50,308 nt of DNA, from positions 1-50,308 of the forward strand of contig JAUEPE010000051.1 of NCBI GenBank assembly GCA_030403585.1, in the 5' to 3' direction. This document shows positions 16,566-27,981 of this stretch, one piece after another (position 1 is the stretch's first letter; each line of letters begins with the position of its first letter). Both the position numbers and the translations under genes were made by a program. This DNA comes from Frankia sp. RB7 (GTDB lineage: Bacteria; Pseudomonadota; Alphaproteobacteria; Rhizobiales; Xanthobacteraceae). The notes beneath the pieces were generated by a model that saw nothing but the letters and a program-made list of their open reading frames with translations, made no database searches and was not told the DNA's origin.

Positions 16566-16844
16566 TCAAGCCTTCTTGGCTTTCTTGTCGCCCGAGTGGC
16601 CATGGAAGGTCCGGGTCGGCGAAAACTCACCAAACTTGTGACCGACCATTTCCTCGTTGACGGCCACCGGCACGTGCTTCTGACCGTTGTAAACGCCGAA
16701 GGTCAGGCCAACGAACTGCGGCAGGATCGTCGAGCGACGGCTCCAGATCTTGATGACGTCGTGACGGCCGGACGCGCGCGCGGCATCTGCCTTCTTGAGC
16801 AGAGAACCCTCGACGAACGGGCCTTTCCAGACTGAACGAACCAT
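16566..16844 (-). CDS. rpsS: 30S ribosomal protein S19
   Basis: S19 forms a complex with S13 in the 30S head. The 92-residue product is MVRSVWKGPFVEGSLLKKAD..., with the conserved IKIWSRRSTILPQFVGLTFGVYNG and HKFGEFSPTRTFHGHSGDKK blocks. It is spaced 12 nt after rplB and 10 nt before rplV. Confidence 0.98.
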   Translation of the reverse strand: MVRSVWKGPFVEGSLLKKADAARASGRHDVIKIWSRRSTILPQFVGLTFGVYNGQKHVPVAVNEEMVGHKFGEFSPTRTFHGHSGDKKAKKA

Positions 16845-16856
16845 GTCCGGCGTTCC

Positions 16857-17690
16857 TTACTTCTTCCGCTTGTGGCGGCTTAGGAGAATGAATTTGTTGG
16901 TCGACTTGTTGCTGCGGGTCTTCTTGCCCTTGGTCGGCTTGCCCCACGGAGTGACCGGGTGACGACCGCCCGAGGTACGACCTTCACCACCGCCGTGCGG
17001 ATGGTCGATCGGGTTCATCGAGACGCCGCGGTTATGCGGCTTGCGGCCCAGCCAACGGTTACGACCGGCCTTACCGATCGAGGTGTTCATGTGATCCGGG
17101 TTCGACACCGCACCGATCGTGCCACGGCAACGGCCGTGCACGAGACGCTGCTCGCCGGAGTTCAGGCGGATGATGACGTAGTCATGGTCGCGGCCGACGA
17201 GCTGGGCGTAGGTGCCGGCGGAACGAGCGAGCTGGCCGCCCTTCCCGATCTTGACCTCGATGTTGTGGATGATCGTGCCGACCGGCATGTTGCCGAGCGG
17301 CATGACGTTGCCCGGCTTGACGTCGACATAGTTGCCGGCCACCACGGAATCGCCGACCGCAAGGCGCTGCGGCGCCAGGATATAGGCCTGGGTGCCGTCT
17401 TCGTACTTGACCAACGCGATGAACGCGGTGCGGTTCGGATCGTATTCCAGCCGCTCGACGGTCGCGGGTGCATCGACCTTGTCGCGCTTGAAGTCGACGA
17501 GGCGCAGGGTCTTCTTGTGACCGCCGCCGCGGAAGCGCACGGTGATGCGACCGGTGTTGTTGCGACCGCCCGAGGAGTGCTTGCCTTCGGTGAGCGCCTT
17601 GACCGGCTTGCCCTTGTAGAGGGCTGAACGATCGACCATGACCAGCTGGCGCTGGCCCGGTGTCGTGGGGTTGAATTTCTTCAGTGCCAT
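16857..17690 (-). CDS. rplB: 50S ribosomal protein L2
   Basis: L2 is required for subunit association and peptidyl transferase function. The 277-residue product shows SSGGRNNTGRITVRFRGGGHKK, the RNA-binding core, and the conserved histidine loop MNPIDHPHGGGEGR near residue 228, followed by a basic tail of KKTRSNKSTNKFILLSRHKRKK. It lies 12 nt from each neighbour. Confidence 0.99.
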   Translation of the reverse strand: MALKKFNPTTPGQRQLVMVDRSALYKGKPVKALTEGKHSSGGRNNTGRITVRFRGGGHKKTLRLVDFKRDKVDAPATVERLEYDPNRTAFIALVKYEDGTQAYILAPQRLAVGDSVVAGNYVDVKPGNVMPLGNMPVGTIIHNIEVKIGKGGQLARSAGTYAQLVGRDHDYVIIRLNSGEQRLVHGRCRGTIGAVSNPDHMNTSIGKAGRNRWLGRKPHNRGVSMNPIDHPHGGGEGRTSGGRHPVTPWGKPTKGKKTRSNKSTNKFILLSRHKRKK

Positions 17691-17702
17691 CGTCGTGCGA
17701 CC

Positions 17703-18005
17703 TTACAGACCGGTGGTCACGTCGATCCGATGACCCTCTTCGAGAGTCACGATCGCGCGCTTGGTGTTCGACTGCGAGCCGAGATTGCCGCGGAAGACCT
17801 TGGTCTTGCCCTTGCGGACCAGCGTGTTGACGCTCTTGACCTTGACGTCAAACAGCTTCTCGATCGCTTCCTTGATCTGCGGCTTGGTTGCCTTCGCGGC
17901 CACCTTGAACAGAACCTTGTTGTGCTCGGACGCCAACGTCGCCTTTTCGGTGACGACCGGGGCGACGATCACGTCGTAATGGCGAGCCTCGATGTTCTTC
18001 GTCAT
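17703..18005 (-). CDS. rplW: 50S ribosomal protein L23
   Basis: L23 sits at the tunnel exit and docks trigger factor and SRP. The 100-residue product has DVIVAPVVTEKATLASEHNKVLFKVA and the loop-to-strand segment KVKSVNTLVRKGKTKVFRG, typical of the family. Its start overlaps the rplD stop by 4 nt (ATGA). Confidence 0.98.
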   Translation of the reverse strand: MTKNIEARHYDVIVAPVVTEKATLASEHNKVLFKVAAKATKPQIKEAIEKLFDVKVKSVNTLVRKGKTKVFRGNLGSQSNTKRAIVTLEEGHRIDVTTGL

Positions 18006-18622
18006 TTGAAGCGCGCCTCCAGCGCATCGATGGCGGCCTTGGTCAGAACGAGCTTCTGACGGCGCAGGATGTCATAGACGTTAATGCCCTGGATCGGCAG
18101 CACGTCCATGTTCGGGATGTTGCGGGCCGCAGCGGCAAAGCCGTTGTTGAGCTCGGCGCCGTCGATGATCAGCGCGTTGGTGAGCCCCAGACCCGAGAAG
18201 TGACCGAGCAGCGCCTTAGTCTTGGCGGCTTCCAGCGCGGCCTTGTCGATCACCAGCAGATTGCCGTCCTTGGCCTTGGCCGACAGCGCATGCTTGAGAG
18301 CGAGCGCACGGACCTTCTTCGGCAGGCCGGTTTCGTGCGAACGCACCACCGGACCGAAGGCACGACCGCCGCCGCGGAACTGCGGCACGCGGGCCGAGCC
18401 GTGACGAGCACCGCCGGTGCCCTTCTGCTTGTACATCTTCTTGCCGGTGCGCCAGATCTCGGCGCGGCCCTTGGCCTTATGGGTACCGGCCTGACGCTTG
18501 TTGAGCTGCCACTGCACGCAACGTGCAAGGATGTCCTGGCGCGGCTCAAGGCCGAAAATGGTGTCGGAAAGCTGGACGGAGCCCGCTTCCTTGCCTTCGA
18601 GGGTGGTGACCTTCAATTCCAT
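18002..18622 (-). CDS. rplD: 50S ribosomal protein L4
   Basis: L4 lines the exit tunnel, and in Escherichia coli it represses the S10 operon. The 206-residue product begins MELKVTTLEGKEAGSVQLSD and contains the tunnel loop QKGTGGARHGSARVPQFRGGGRAFGP. The start was chosen one base after the rplC stop. The longer upstream frame is inside rplC. It overlaps rplW by 4 nt. Confidence 0.97.
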   Translation of the reverse strand: MELKVTTLEGKEAGSVQLSDTIFGLEPRQDILARCVQWQLNKRQAGTHKAKGRAEIWRTGKKMYKQKGTGGARHGSARVPQFRGGGRAFGPVVRSHETGLPKKVRALALKHALSAKAKDGNLLVIDKAALEAAKTKALLGHFSGLGLTNALIIDGAELNNGFAAAARNIPNMDVLPIQGINVYDILRRQKLVLTKAAIDALEARFK

Positions 18623-18623
18623 C

Positions 18624-19340
18624 TCACGCACCCTCTTGCTGGGCCGAGGCTTCCGCTTCGCCGCCTGCAACCTTGAACTTGCCGGGCTTCGGAGCTTCCT
18701 TCGGCAACGGCTTCTTGACGGCGTCGCGCACGCGGATCCAGCCGCCCTTGGAGCCGGGAACGGCGCCTTCGACGAGGATCAGGCCACGCTCGACGTCGAG
18801 CTGAACGACGCGGAGGTTGAGCGTGGTGATGCGGTCGACACCCATGTGGCCGGGCATCTTCTTGTTCTTCCAGGTCTTGCCGGGGTCCTGACGACCACCG
18901 GTCGAACCGATCGAACGGTGCGAGACCGACACGCCGTGGGTGGCGCGCAGACCGCCGAAGTTCCAGCGTTTCATGCCGCCGGCAAAACCCTTACCGACCG
19001 AGGTGCCGGTGACGTCGACGAACTGGCCGACGACAAAGTGGTCGGCGAGGATCTCGGCGCCAACCGGGATCATGGCATCCGCAGAGACGCGGAACTCCTC
19101 GACCTGCCGCTTCGGCTCGACCTTGGCAACCGCGAACTGGCCGCGCTCCGCCTTCGGCAGATACACGGTCTTGCGGCTGCCCGATCCGAGCTGGAGGGCG
19201 ACGTAGCCGTTCTTCTCTTCAGTGCGGTGGGCTACGACTTGGCAATTGCCGAGCTTCAGCACGGTCACGGGGATATGTTCGCCAGTCTCTGTAAAGACCC
19301 GCGTCATCCCGACCTTTTGTGCGATCACTCCGGAGCGCAT
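18624..19340 (-). CDS. rplC: 50S ribosomal protein L3
   Basis: L3 is one of the first proteins to join the 50S subunit. The 238-residue product has MRSGVIAQKVGMTRVFTETG at the start and GVSVSHRSIGSTGGRQDPGKTWKNKKMPGHMG, which includes the glutamine that is N5-methylated in Escherichia coli. A C-terminal Glu/Ala tail of about 20 residues (GGEAEASAQQEGA) is extra to the minimal fold. It lies 53 nt after rpsJ. Confidence 0.98.
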   Translation of the reverse strand: MRSGVIAQKVGMTRVFTETGEHIPVTVLKLGNCQVVAHRTEEKNGYVALQLGSGSRKTVYLPKAERGQFAVAKVEPKRQVEEFRVSADAMIPVGAEILADHFVVGQFVDVTGTSVGKGFAGGMKRWNFGGLRATHGVSVSHRSIGSTGGRQDPGKTWKNKKMPGHMGVDRITTLNLRVVQLDVERGLILVEGAVPGSKGGWIRVRDAVKKPLPKEAPKPGKFKVAGGEAEASAQQEGA

Positions 19341-19393
19341 CGGCGTGCTTCCTGTTCTTTCTGTCCGCTAGGTGCGAACGTGATCCAAAAATC

Positions 19394-19702
19394 TTAGAGC
19401 TTGATCTCGACGTCGACACCGGCGGCCAGGTCGAGCTTCATCAAAGCATCGACGGTCTGCGGGGTCGGATCGACGATGTCGAGCAGGCGCTTGTGAGTGC
19501 GCATCTCGAACTGTTCGCGGCTCTTCTTGTCGACGTGGGGCGAACGGTTGACGGTGAACTTCTCGATGCGGGTGGGCAGCGGAATGGGTCCGCGGACCTG
19601 CGCACCGGTGCGCTTCGCCGTGTTCACGATCTCTCGGGTCGACGTATCGAGGATACGATGGTCGAACGCCTTGAGACGGATACGAATGTTTTGGCCGTTC
19701 AT
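19394..19702 (-). CDS. rpsJ: 30S ribosomal protein S10 / NusE
   Basis: S10 is a 30S head protein and, as NusE, binds NusB and NusG in antitermination and coupling. The 102-residue product [19 protein letters not shown]... with [39 protein letters not shown] is near-canonical. NusG is also in the window (42989). It opens the S10 operon 85 nt after tuf, across heptamer repeat copy C. Confidence 0.98.
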
Positions 19703-19720
19703 TGCCGTGTCTTTCTTCGT

Positions 19721-19785
19721 GGGTGGCGAGTAGCGAATAGCGAATGGATTTCATCCACTCGCCACTCGCCATTCCCTATTCTCGT
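19721..19785. repeat. Heptamer inverted repeat, copy C
   Basis: Tandem GCGAATR/GCGAGTR units between tuf and rpsJ. Arms 19725-19749 and 19753-19777 form an inverted repeat of 25 positions with mainly purine-transition mismatches (G-U compatible in RNA) around a 3-nt loop. Confidence 0.72.
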
Positions 19786-19787
19786 AA

Positions 19788-20978
<1,191 letters not shown>

Positions 20979-21018
20979 TTGACTCTCCGTTCAATCGTCA
21001 GTTCGAGACCGACGACAA

Positions 21019-23091
<2,073 letters not shown>

Positions 23092-23121
23092 GGAGTGTTC
23101 CTTAGATTCCGTGTGTCGCCG

Positions 23122-23592
23122 TTACCAGCGATAGTGCGAGAAGGCACGGTTGGCTTCCGCCATCCGGTGCACGTCTTCACGCTTCTTGACGGCGTTGCCA
23201 CGGTTGTTCGACGCGTCCAGGAGCTCGGCCGAGAGCCGCTCGGTCATCGTCTTCTCGTTGCGCTCGCGCGCAGCCGAGATCAGCCAGCGAATGCCCAGCG
23301 CCTGACGGCGCACCGAGCGAACTTCGACCGGAACCTGGTAGGTCGCGCCGCCGACGCGGCGGGAGCGCACTTCGATCGTCGGCATGACGTTCTCAAGTGC
23401 CTGCTCGAACACGCCGAGCGGGCTCTGCTTGGTCTTGCTTTCGATGAGACCGAACGCACCGTAGACGATGCCTTCGGCGACCGACTTCTTGCCGGCGTAC
23501 ATCACCGAGTTCATGAACTTCGTGACGATGATGTTCCCGAACTTCGGATCGGGAAGAACTTCGCGCTTTTCCGCTGAGTGGCGACGAGACAT
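23122..23592 (-). CDS. rpsG: 30S ribosomal protein S7
   Basis: S7 nucleates 30S head assembly and contacts the E site. In Escherichia coli it represses the str operon. The 156-residue product begins MSRRHSAEKREVLPDPKFGN and has VGGATYQVPVEVRSVRRQALGIRWLI and the ending MAEANRAFSHYRW, all typical. It starts 15 nt after rpsL. Confidence 0.98.
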   Translation of the reverse strand: MSRRHSAEKREVLPDPKFGNIIVTKFMNSVMYAGKKSVAEGIVYGAFGLIESKTKQSPLGVFEQALENVMPTIEVRSRRVGGATYQVPVEVRSVRRQALGIRWLISAARERNEKTMTERLSAELLDASNNRGNAVKKREDVHRMAEANRAFSHYRW

Positions 23593-23607
23593 TGAGCTGG
23601 TTCCCGT

Positions 23608-23979
23608 TTACTTCGGACGCTTGGCGCCGTACTTCGAACGACGCTGCTTACGGTTCTTGACGCCCTGGGTATCCAGAACGCCGCGGAGGATGTGGTAGCG
23701 CACGCCGGGCAAGTCCTTGACGCGACCGCCGCGGATCATGACCACCGAGTGCTCCTGAAGGTTATGGCCTTCACCCGGGATGTAGCCGATCACCTCGAAG
23801 CCGTTGGTCAGGCGCACCTTGGCGACCTTACGAAGCGCCGAGTTCGGCTTCTTCGGGGTCGTGGTGTAGACGCGGGTGCAAACACCACGCTTCTGCGGCG
23901 ACTGCTGCAGCGCCGGCACTTTCTTGCGCGACTTCTGCACTTCACGCGGTTGAGCGATCAGCTGGTTGATCGTCGGCAT
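23608..23979 (-). CDS. rpsL: 30S ribosomal protein S12
   Basis: S12 controls decoding accuracy at the A site and is the streptomycin target protein. The 123-residue product is MPTINQLIAQPREVQKSRKK... with GVCTRVYTTTPKKPNSALRKVAKVRL and GGRVKDLPGVRYH. The lysines linked to streptomycin resistance appear wild type (TPKKPNS and GGRVKDLPG). The start was set at this methionine. The longer frame upstream is leader sequence. It is the first gene of the supercluster. Confidence 0.98.
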   Translation of the reverse strand: MPTINQLIAQPREVQKSRKKVPALQQSPQKRGVCTRVYTTTPKKPNSALRKVAKVRLTNGFEVIGYIPGEGHNLQEHSVVMIRGGRVKDLPGVRYHILRGVLDTQGVKNRKQRRSKYGAKRPK

Positions 23980-24649
23980 CCTGGCCTTACCCTTTGTTAT
24001 CGCGGCCCCTTGCGGGTCCGCTGTCTTGCCGCGGTCCGCGAGCGGAACCGCAAATTCTTTCGAGCTACCTGCCCGACGAGGCCACCTCGCACGGAACAAT
24101 CCGCACAAAGCGAAATCGCGCCAACCGCTCAATCACTGAGCGGAAAGCGTTACGACGCCACAGAGGACCGCAGTATCAAGGCCGATCAGCTCAAAGCCGC
24201 GGCCCGCGCACTGAGGTCATGCATCCGAATTCGACCTCAAGAGAACGTGCTCAAGAGACCTAAAGTCGCACTGGCATTGCCTAGCTATGATCGACAGCGT
24301 TTGAGCGGCATTCGTCGAGGTTGGTGCCTGCCAGGCAACCCCAACGGGATCAGGCAGGTGCTCCGTACCGACGTTGGCGATGCTCACCGCCTGTCGTTAA
24401 GTGAGGCGCTTTCTATAAGTGAGAATCGGTCAAGTCAAGGTGAAATGACTGCCAGAAAGCCTTTATCGCGCCTGTAGAAAAAGCCTGTTCGCCCTCTCTC
24501 CGCGCTTGCCCAGATATGGGGCTGAACTGCTGGTTCCGCCAGCCCCAAACGGCAAATTATACCCGGGAGAAATATACTTTTATAACCAATGCTAAGGCTT
24601 TTTTTCCTCTTGATGCGTCAATCTGCCCGCTTCGGCAGAGACAGGCGCC
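23980..24649. other. Divergent 670-bp intergenic region and rpsL leader
   Basis: This gap separates minus-strand rpsL from the plus-strand FAD gene. No gene is supported. It includes a candidate rpsL promoter (24412-24439), which would give a leader of about 425 nt. Within the leader, TGCCTG/CAGGCA and CCTGCC/GGCAGG inverted pairs around 24325-24360 could fold. Nearer the FAD gene, GGGGCTG/CAGCCCC (about 24518-24546) and TCTGCC/GGCAGA (about 24622-24640) are further inverted repeats, with an AT-rich tract at 24555-24605. Confidence 0.5.
24412..24439 (-). promoter_or_regulatory. Candidate promoter of the str-S10-spc-alpha supercluster
   Basis: On the minus strand, CTTGAC at 24434-24439 is followed after 16 bases by TATAGA at 24412-24417. 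This fits the alphaproteobacterial housekeeping consensus well. A second, overlapping CTTGAC at 24429-24434 is too close to the same -10 box to be used with it. The leader to rpsL would be about 425 nt. Confidence 0.55.
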
Positions 24650-25906
24650 ATGCGGTACACCGACATTGCCATCATTGGCGGAGGACTTGCCGGCTCGACC
24701 GCTGCCGCGATGCTCGGGCGTGCCGGCATTTCGACGGTGCTGATCGACCCGCATGAGACCTATCCGGCCGATTTTCGCGTCGAAAAACTCAGCGGTCATG
24801 GTCAGGTCAAGCGATTCGAGCGGACGGGAATCGCCGACTCGGTGCTGCGGCGGGCGACCTTCTCCAGCGAGAACTGGATCGCGCGCTTCGGCCATCTCCT
24901 CGACAAGGCGCCGAGCCGGCAGTTCAACATCCTCTACGATTCCCTGGTTAACGCGATCCGCGACGAGATCCCCGAAACCGTCGCGCGAATCTGGACCAAG
25001 GCGGTGTCGATCGAGACCAGCCCGGAGCGATCGAGAATCGCGCTCGCTAATGACGAGACGATCTCGGCCCGCCTGGTCGTGCTCGCCAACGGCCTGAATG
25101 TCGGCCTGCGCCACCAGCTCGGCATCAGACGAAACATCATCAGCGCCTGCCATTCGATATCGATCGGCTTCGACGTGGTGCCGGCCGGGCGGAATTCGTT
25201 CGACTTCCCGGCGCTGACCTATTTTTCGGAGCGGCCGAGCGACCGCATCCCCTACATCACCCTGTTTCCGATCGGCACGCGGATGCGCGCCAACCTGTTC
25301 GTCTACCGCGGCTTTGACGATCCCTGGCTCCGCGAGTTGCGCCGCGCGCCGGCCGCGACTCTGGACGCCGCCTTGCCGCGGCTCAAGCGCATCACCGGCA
25401 CCTTCGACATTCAAGGCGAGCTGAAGATCCGCCCGGTCGATCTCTATGTGAACGATGCCAGCCATCAGCCCGGCGTAGTGCTGGTGGGCGACGCCTTCGC
25501 CACCTCCTGCCCGGTCGCCGGCACCGGTTGCGACAAGGTGTTCACCGACGTCGAGCGGCTCTGCAACGTCCACATCCCGCAATGGCTGGCGTCCGACGGG
25601 ATGGATGCGGACAAGATCGCGGCCTTCTACGCCGACCCGGTCAAGCGGGCCTGCGATGAATGGTCGGCGGCGAAAGCCTTCGACTTCCGCTCGGTGTCGA
25701 TTGCGACGAGCCCCTATTGGATCGCCCAGCGCTGGGCGCGCTTCATGGCGTGGTCGGGCCAGGGACTATTGCGGCGACTGGGAGCGGCGTTCCATCTGGA
25801 GCCGAACTTCCTCGGTCACTCCTCCTCGTCCTCGTCCACATCATCCTCGTCTAGGTCGTCCTCATCTTCGTCGTCATCATCATCATCGCTGTCATCGTCG
25901 GCCTGA
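24650..25906 (+). CDS. FAD-dependent monooxygenase-like oxidoreductase
   Basis: Predicted soluble flavoprotein of 418 residues. The N-terminus DIAIIGGGLAGSTAAAMLGRAG is a dinucleotide-binding Rossmann motif, and VVLVGDAFATSCPVAGTGCDKVFTD is the second FAD contact of the p-hydroxybenzoate hydroxylase, halogenase and geranylgeranyl reductase superfamily. The substrate is unknown. The last 30 or so residues are almost pure serine. That segment is encoded by the strand opposite the acidic tail of the convergent ABC gene, a 91-nt overlap. It is the only plus-strand gene between the two ribosomal and polymerase operons. Start chosen at the ATG with AGG 5 nt upstream. Confidence 0.8.
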   Translation: MRYTDIAIIGGGLAGSTAAAMLGRAGISTVLIDPHETYPADFRVEKLSGHGQVKRFERTGIADSVLRRATFSSENWIARFGHLLDKAPSRQFNILYDSLVNAIRDEIPETVARIWTKAVSIETSPERSRIALANDETISARLVVLANGLNVGLRHQLGIRRNIISACHSISIGFDVVPAGRNSFDFPALTYFSERPSDRIPYITLFPIGTRMRANLFVYRGFDDPWLRELRRAPAATLDAALPRLKRITGTFDIQGELKIRPVDLYVNDASHQPGVVLVGDAFATSCPVAGTGCDKVFTDVERLCNVHIPQWLASDGMDADKIAAFYADPVKRACDEWSAAKAFDFRSVSIATSPYWIAQRWARFMAWSGQGLLRRLGAAFHLEPNFLGHSSSSSSTSSSSRSSSSSSSSSSSLSSSA

Positions 25907-27846
25907 GCGGCGGCGCCGTGCGGCTGGTGGATCTGGTCGTTCCACAGCTTGCGATAGGTCCCGTTCTTGGCGAGCAGCTCGGCATGCGAGCCGCGCTCGA
26001 TCGCCCTGCCCCCTGAAATCACGATGATCTCGTCCATCTCGACCACCGAGGTCAGACGGTGGGTCGACCAGATCATGGTGCGGCCCTTGGCGACCTTCAG
26101 CAACGTGCGGTTGATCGCGGCCTCCGTGGTCTGGTCGAGCGCCGAGGTGGCCTCGTCGAGCAGCAGCACGGACGGATTGCGGATGATCGCGCGTGCGATC
26201 GCGATGCGCTGGCGCTGGCCGCCCGACAGAGTATCGCCGCGCTCGCCGACGGGAGTGTCGTAGCGCTGCCGCAGGCTCATGATGTAGCGGTGGATCTCGG
26301 CCTTCTTCGCGGCCTCCTCCACCTCCTCGTCGGTGGCGCCCTCCTTGCCGAGCCGGATGTTCTCGCGGATCGACACGTTGAACAGCATGTTCTCCTGGAA
26401 CACCACGGCCATGCTCCGGCGCAGCGAATCCAGCGTCACCTTGCGGACATCGACACCGTCGATGGTGACCCGCCCCTCGTCCGGCACGTAGAGCCGCAGG
26501 ATCAAATTGAGCAGTGTACTCTTGCCGGAGCCCGAGGGGCCGACAATGGCGATGCGCTTGCCGACATCGAGCTTGAGGCTGAGATTGTCCAGCACCGGCG
26601 TCTGGCCGCCGTCGTACTGGAATGTCACGTGGTCGAAGGTGATGTCGTGGGTGATGCGCGGCAGATCTGGCGCGCCGGGCCGATCGGCGCCCCGCGTGGG
26701 CTCGTCCAGCAATTCCTGGATGTGACGGATCGCGGCGGCCGAGGAGATCGACACCGGGATGAAGTGCATCACATGGGCGATGTTGTAGGAAACCTCCCAG
26801 AACGCGCTCTCGAAGGTGACGAAGGTGCCGATGGTGATCTGGCCCTTGGTCGCGAGATACGCGCCGATCGCGAGCACGACAAGGTGCAACAAGAGCACGG
26901 AGATGGTGACGGTCCGTTCCACCATAGTCGACAGGAACGCAGCCGCGGCGATCCGGTTGCGGGTCTCGTCGTTGCGGAAGGTGAAGAAGCCGAACATCCT
27001 GCGCTGCAGGCTGAACGCCTTGATCACGGCCTGCGCCGCCACGTTCTCCTGCACCATGCCGAGCAGCGCGCTCTCGTTGAGCTTCTGCTCGTAATTGGCC
27101 TGCACCGCCTTCGGCGTCAGGATGCGCGGGCCGATCAGCGTGATCGGAAACACCAGCAGCGCGACCACCGCGAGTTGCCAGTTGAGAAACAGCATCAAGA
27201 TGGCGCCTGCGATCAACTCCAGGAATGGCAACGCCGCGCTGTTGGCGAAGGTCTTGACTGAGCCCTCGAAAGCAGCCTGATCGACCGAGAAGCGCGACAG
27301 GATCTCGCCGCGCTTGGTACGGCCGAAATAGGCCGCCGGCAGGTCCTGGACGTGCTCGAACAGGCGCCTGCGGACGTCGGAGATGATGCAGGCGGCCAGC
27401 CGCGCGTCCCAGCGCTCGTACCAGACCGCGACGATCGAGGTGAAGATGCCGGCGACTGCGAGCACGCCTAGGATCTTGTAGAGTGCCTGGAAATCCTCCT
27501 CGCCTAGCGCGTCGTCGATCAGATATTTCAGGCTGAGCGGCATGATGACGTTGAACAGCGTCTCGACGATGACGCCGAACGCCACGAACGACAACATCCG
27601 CTTATAGTTGGTGAGGAAGGGCTTGATGAAGCCCAGGATGGTCGCGAGCGCGCCGGCGGCTTCGCGGGCGGTAAAGACGACGAGGTCCTCGTCCTCATCG
27701 TCGTCATCGAGCTCCAGCTCGTCCTCGTCTTCGTCGTCCTCAACGTCTTCGAGGTCTGGCTTGACGGTGGCGACCTTGTCCTCGAGCTCGGCCGCTTCTT
27801 GCGCGGCGAGCTTCTGTTTGTCGGGAGAGAGAGGCCTGGACGCCAT
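25816..27846 (-). CDS. ABC exporter half-transporter with acidic tails
   Basis: Fused permease-ATPase of 676 residues. An Asp/Glu-rich segment (about 31-54) precedes a six-helix ABC type I exporter membrane domain (about 75-370). The ATPase has Walker A GPSGSGKST at 436-444, the Q-loop glutamine at 484, signature LSGGQ at 540-544, Walker B VLLLDE near 560-565 and the H-loop histidine near 596. Residues 650-676 are an almost uninterrupted Asp/Glu tail. It should act as a homodimer exporting a lipid, glycan or small molecule in the inner membrane. It shares the region with two flavoenzymes, which may make or modify the substrate; this is inference. The 3' end overlaps the convergent FAD gene. 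Confidence 0.88.
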   Translation of the reverse strand: MASRPLSPDKQKLAAQEAAELEDKVATVKPDLEDVEDDEDEDELELDDDDEDEDLVVFTAREAAGALATILGFIKPFLTNYKRMLSFVAFGVIVETLFNVIMPLSLKYLIDDALGEEDFQALYKILGVLAVAGIFTSIVAVWYERWDARLAACIISDVRRRLFEHVQDLPAAYFGRTKRGEILSRFSVDQAAFEGSVKTFANSAALPFLELIAGAILMLFLNWQLAVVALLVFPITLIGPRILTPKAVQANYEQKLNESALLGMVQENVAAQAVIKAFSLQRRMFGFFTFRNDETRNRIAAAAFLSTMVERTVTISVLLLHLVVLAIGAYLATKGQITIGTFVTFESAFWEVSYNIAHVMHFIPVSISSAAAIRHIQELLDEPTRGADRPGAPDLPRITHDITFDHVTFQYDGGQTPVLDNLSLKLDVGKRIAIVGPSGSGKSTLLNLILRLYVPDEGRVTIDGVDVRKVTLDSLRRSMAVVFQENMLFNVSIRENIRLGKEGATDEEVEEAAKKAEIHRYIMSLRQRYDTPVGERGDTLSGGQRQRIAIARAIIRNPSVLLLDEATSALDQTTEAAINRTLLKVAKGRTMIWSTHRLTSVVEMDEIIVISGGRAIERGSHAELLAKNGTYRKLWNDQIHQPHGAAAQADDDSDDDDDDEDEDDLDEDDVDEDEEE

Positions 27847-27981
27847 GAAACCAACCGATGCTGACGGCCGGCATGACCGCGGAGAAAGCAGGGAATTAGC
27901 GGAACGCCGCTACTTCCACCGATTCTATGCGATCAGGATGAATTCGGCAAAACAATTGGCGAATTCATCCGCCCTGTGATG

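Noticed and set aside
23820..23870. Possible streptomycin-resistance change in rpsL
   Set aside because: Both lysine positions linked to resistance look wild type.
24557..25582. Minus-strand frame opposite the FAD gene
   Set aside because: The plus-strand protein has clear FAD-binding motifs, while this frame has none.
25806..25900. Microsatellite or CRISPR-like repeat in the low-complexity TCN/GAN tract
   Set aside because: It is coding sequence for the acidic tail, with irregular codons and no spacers.
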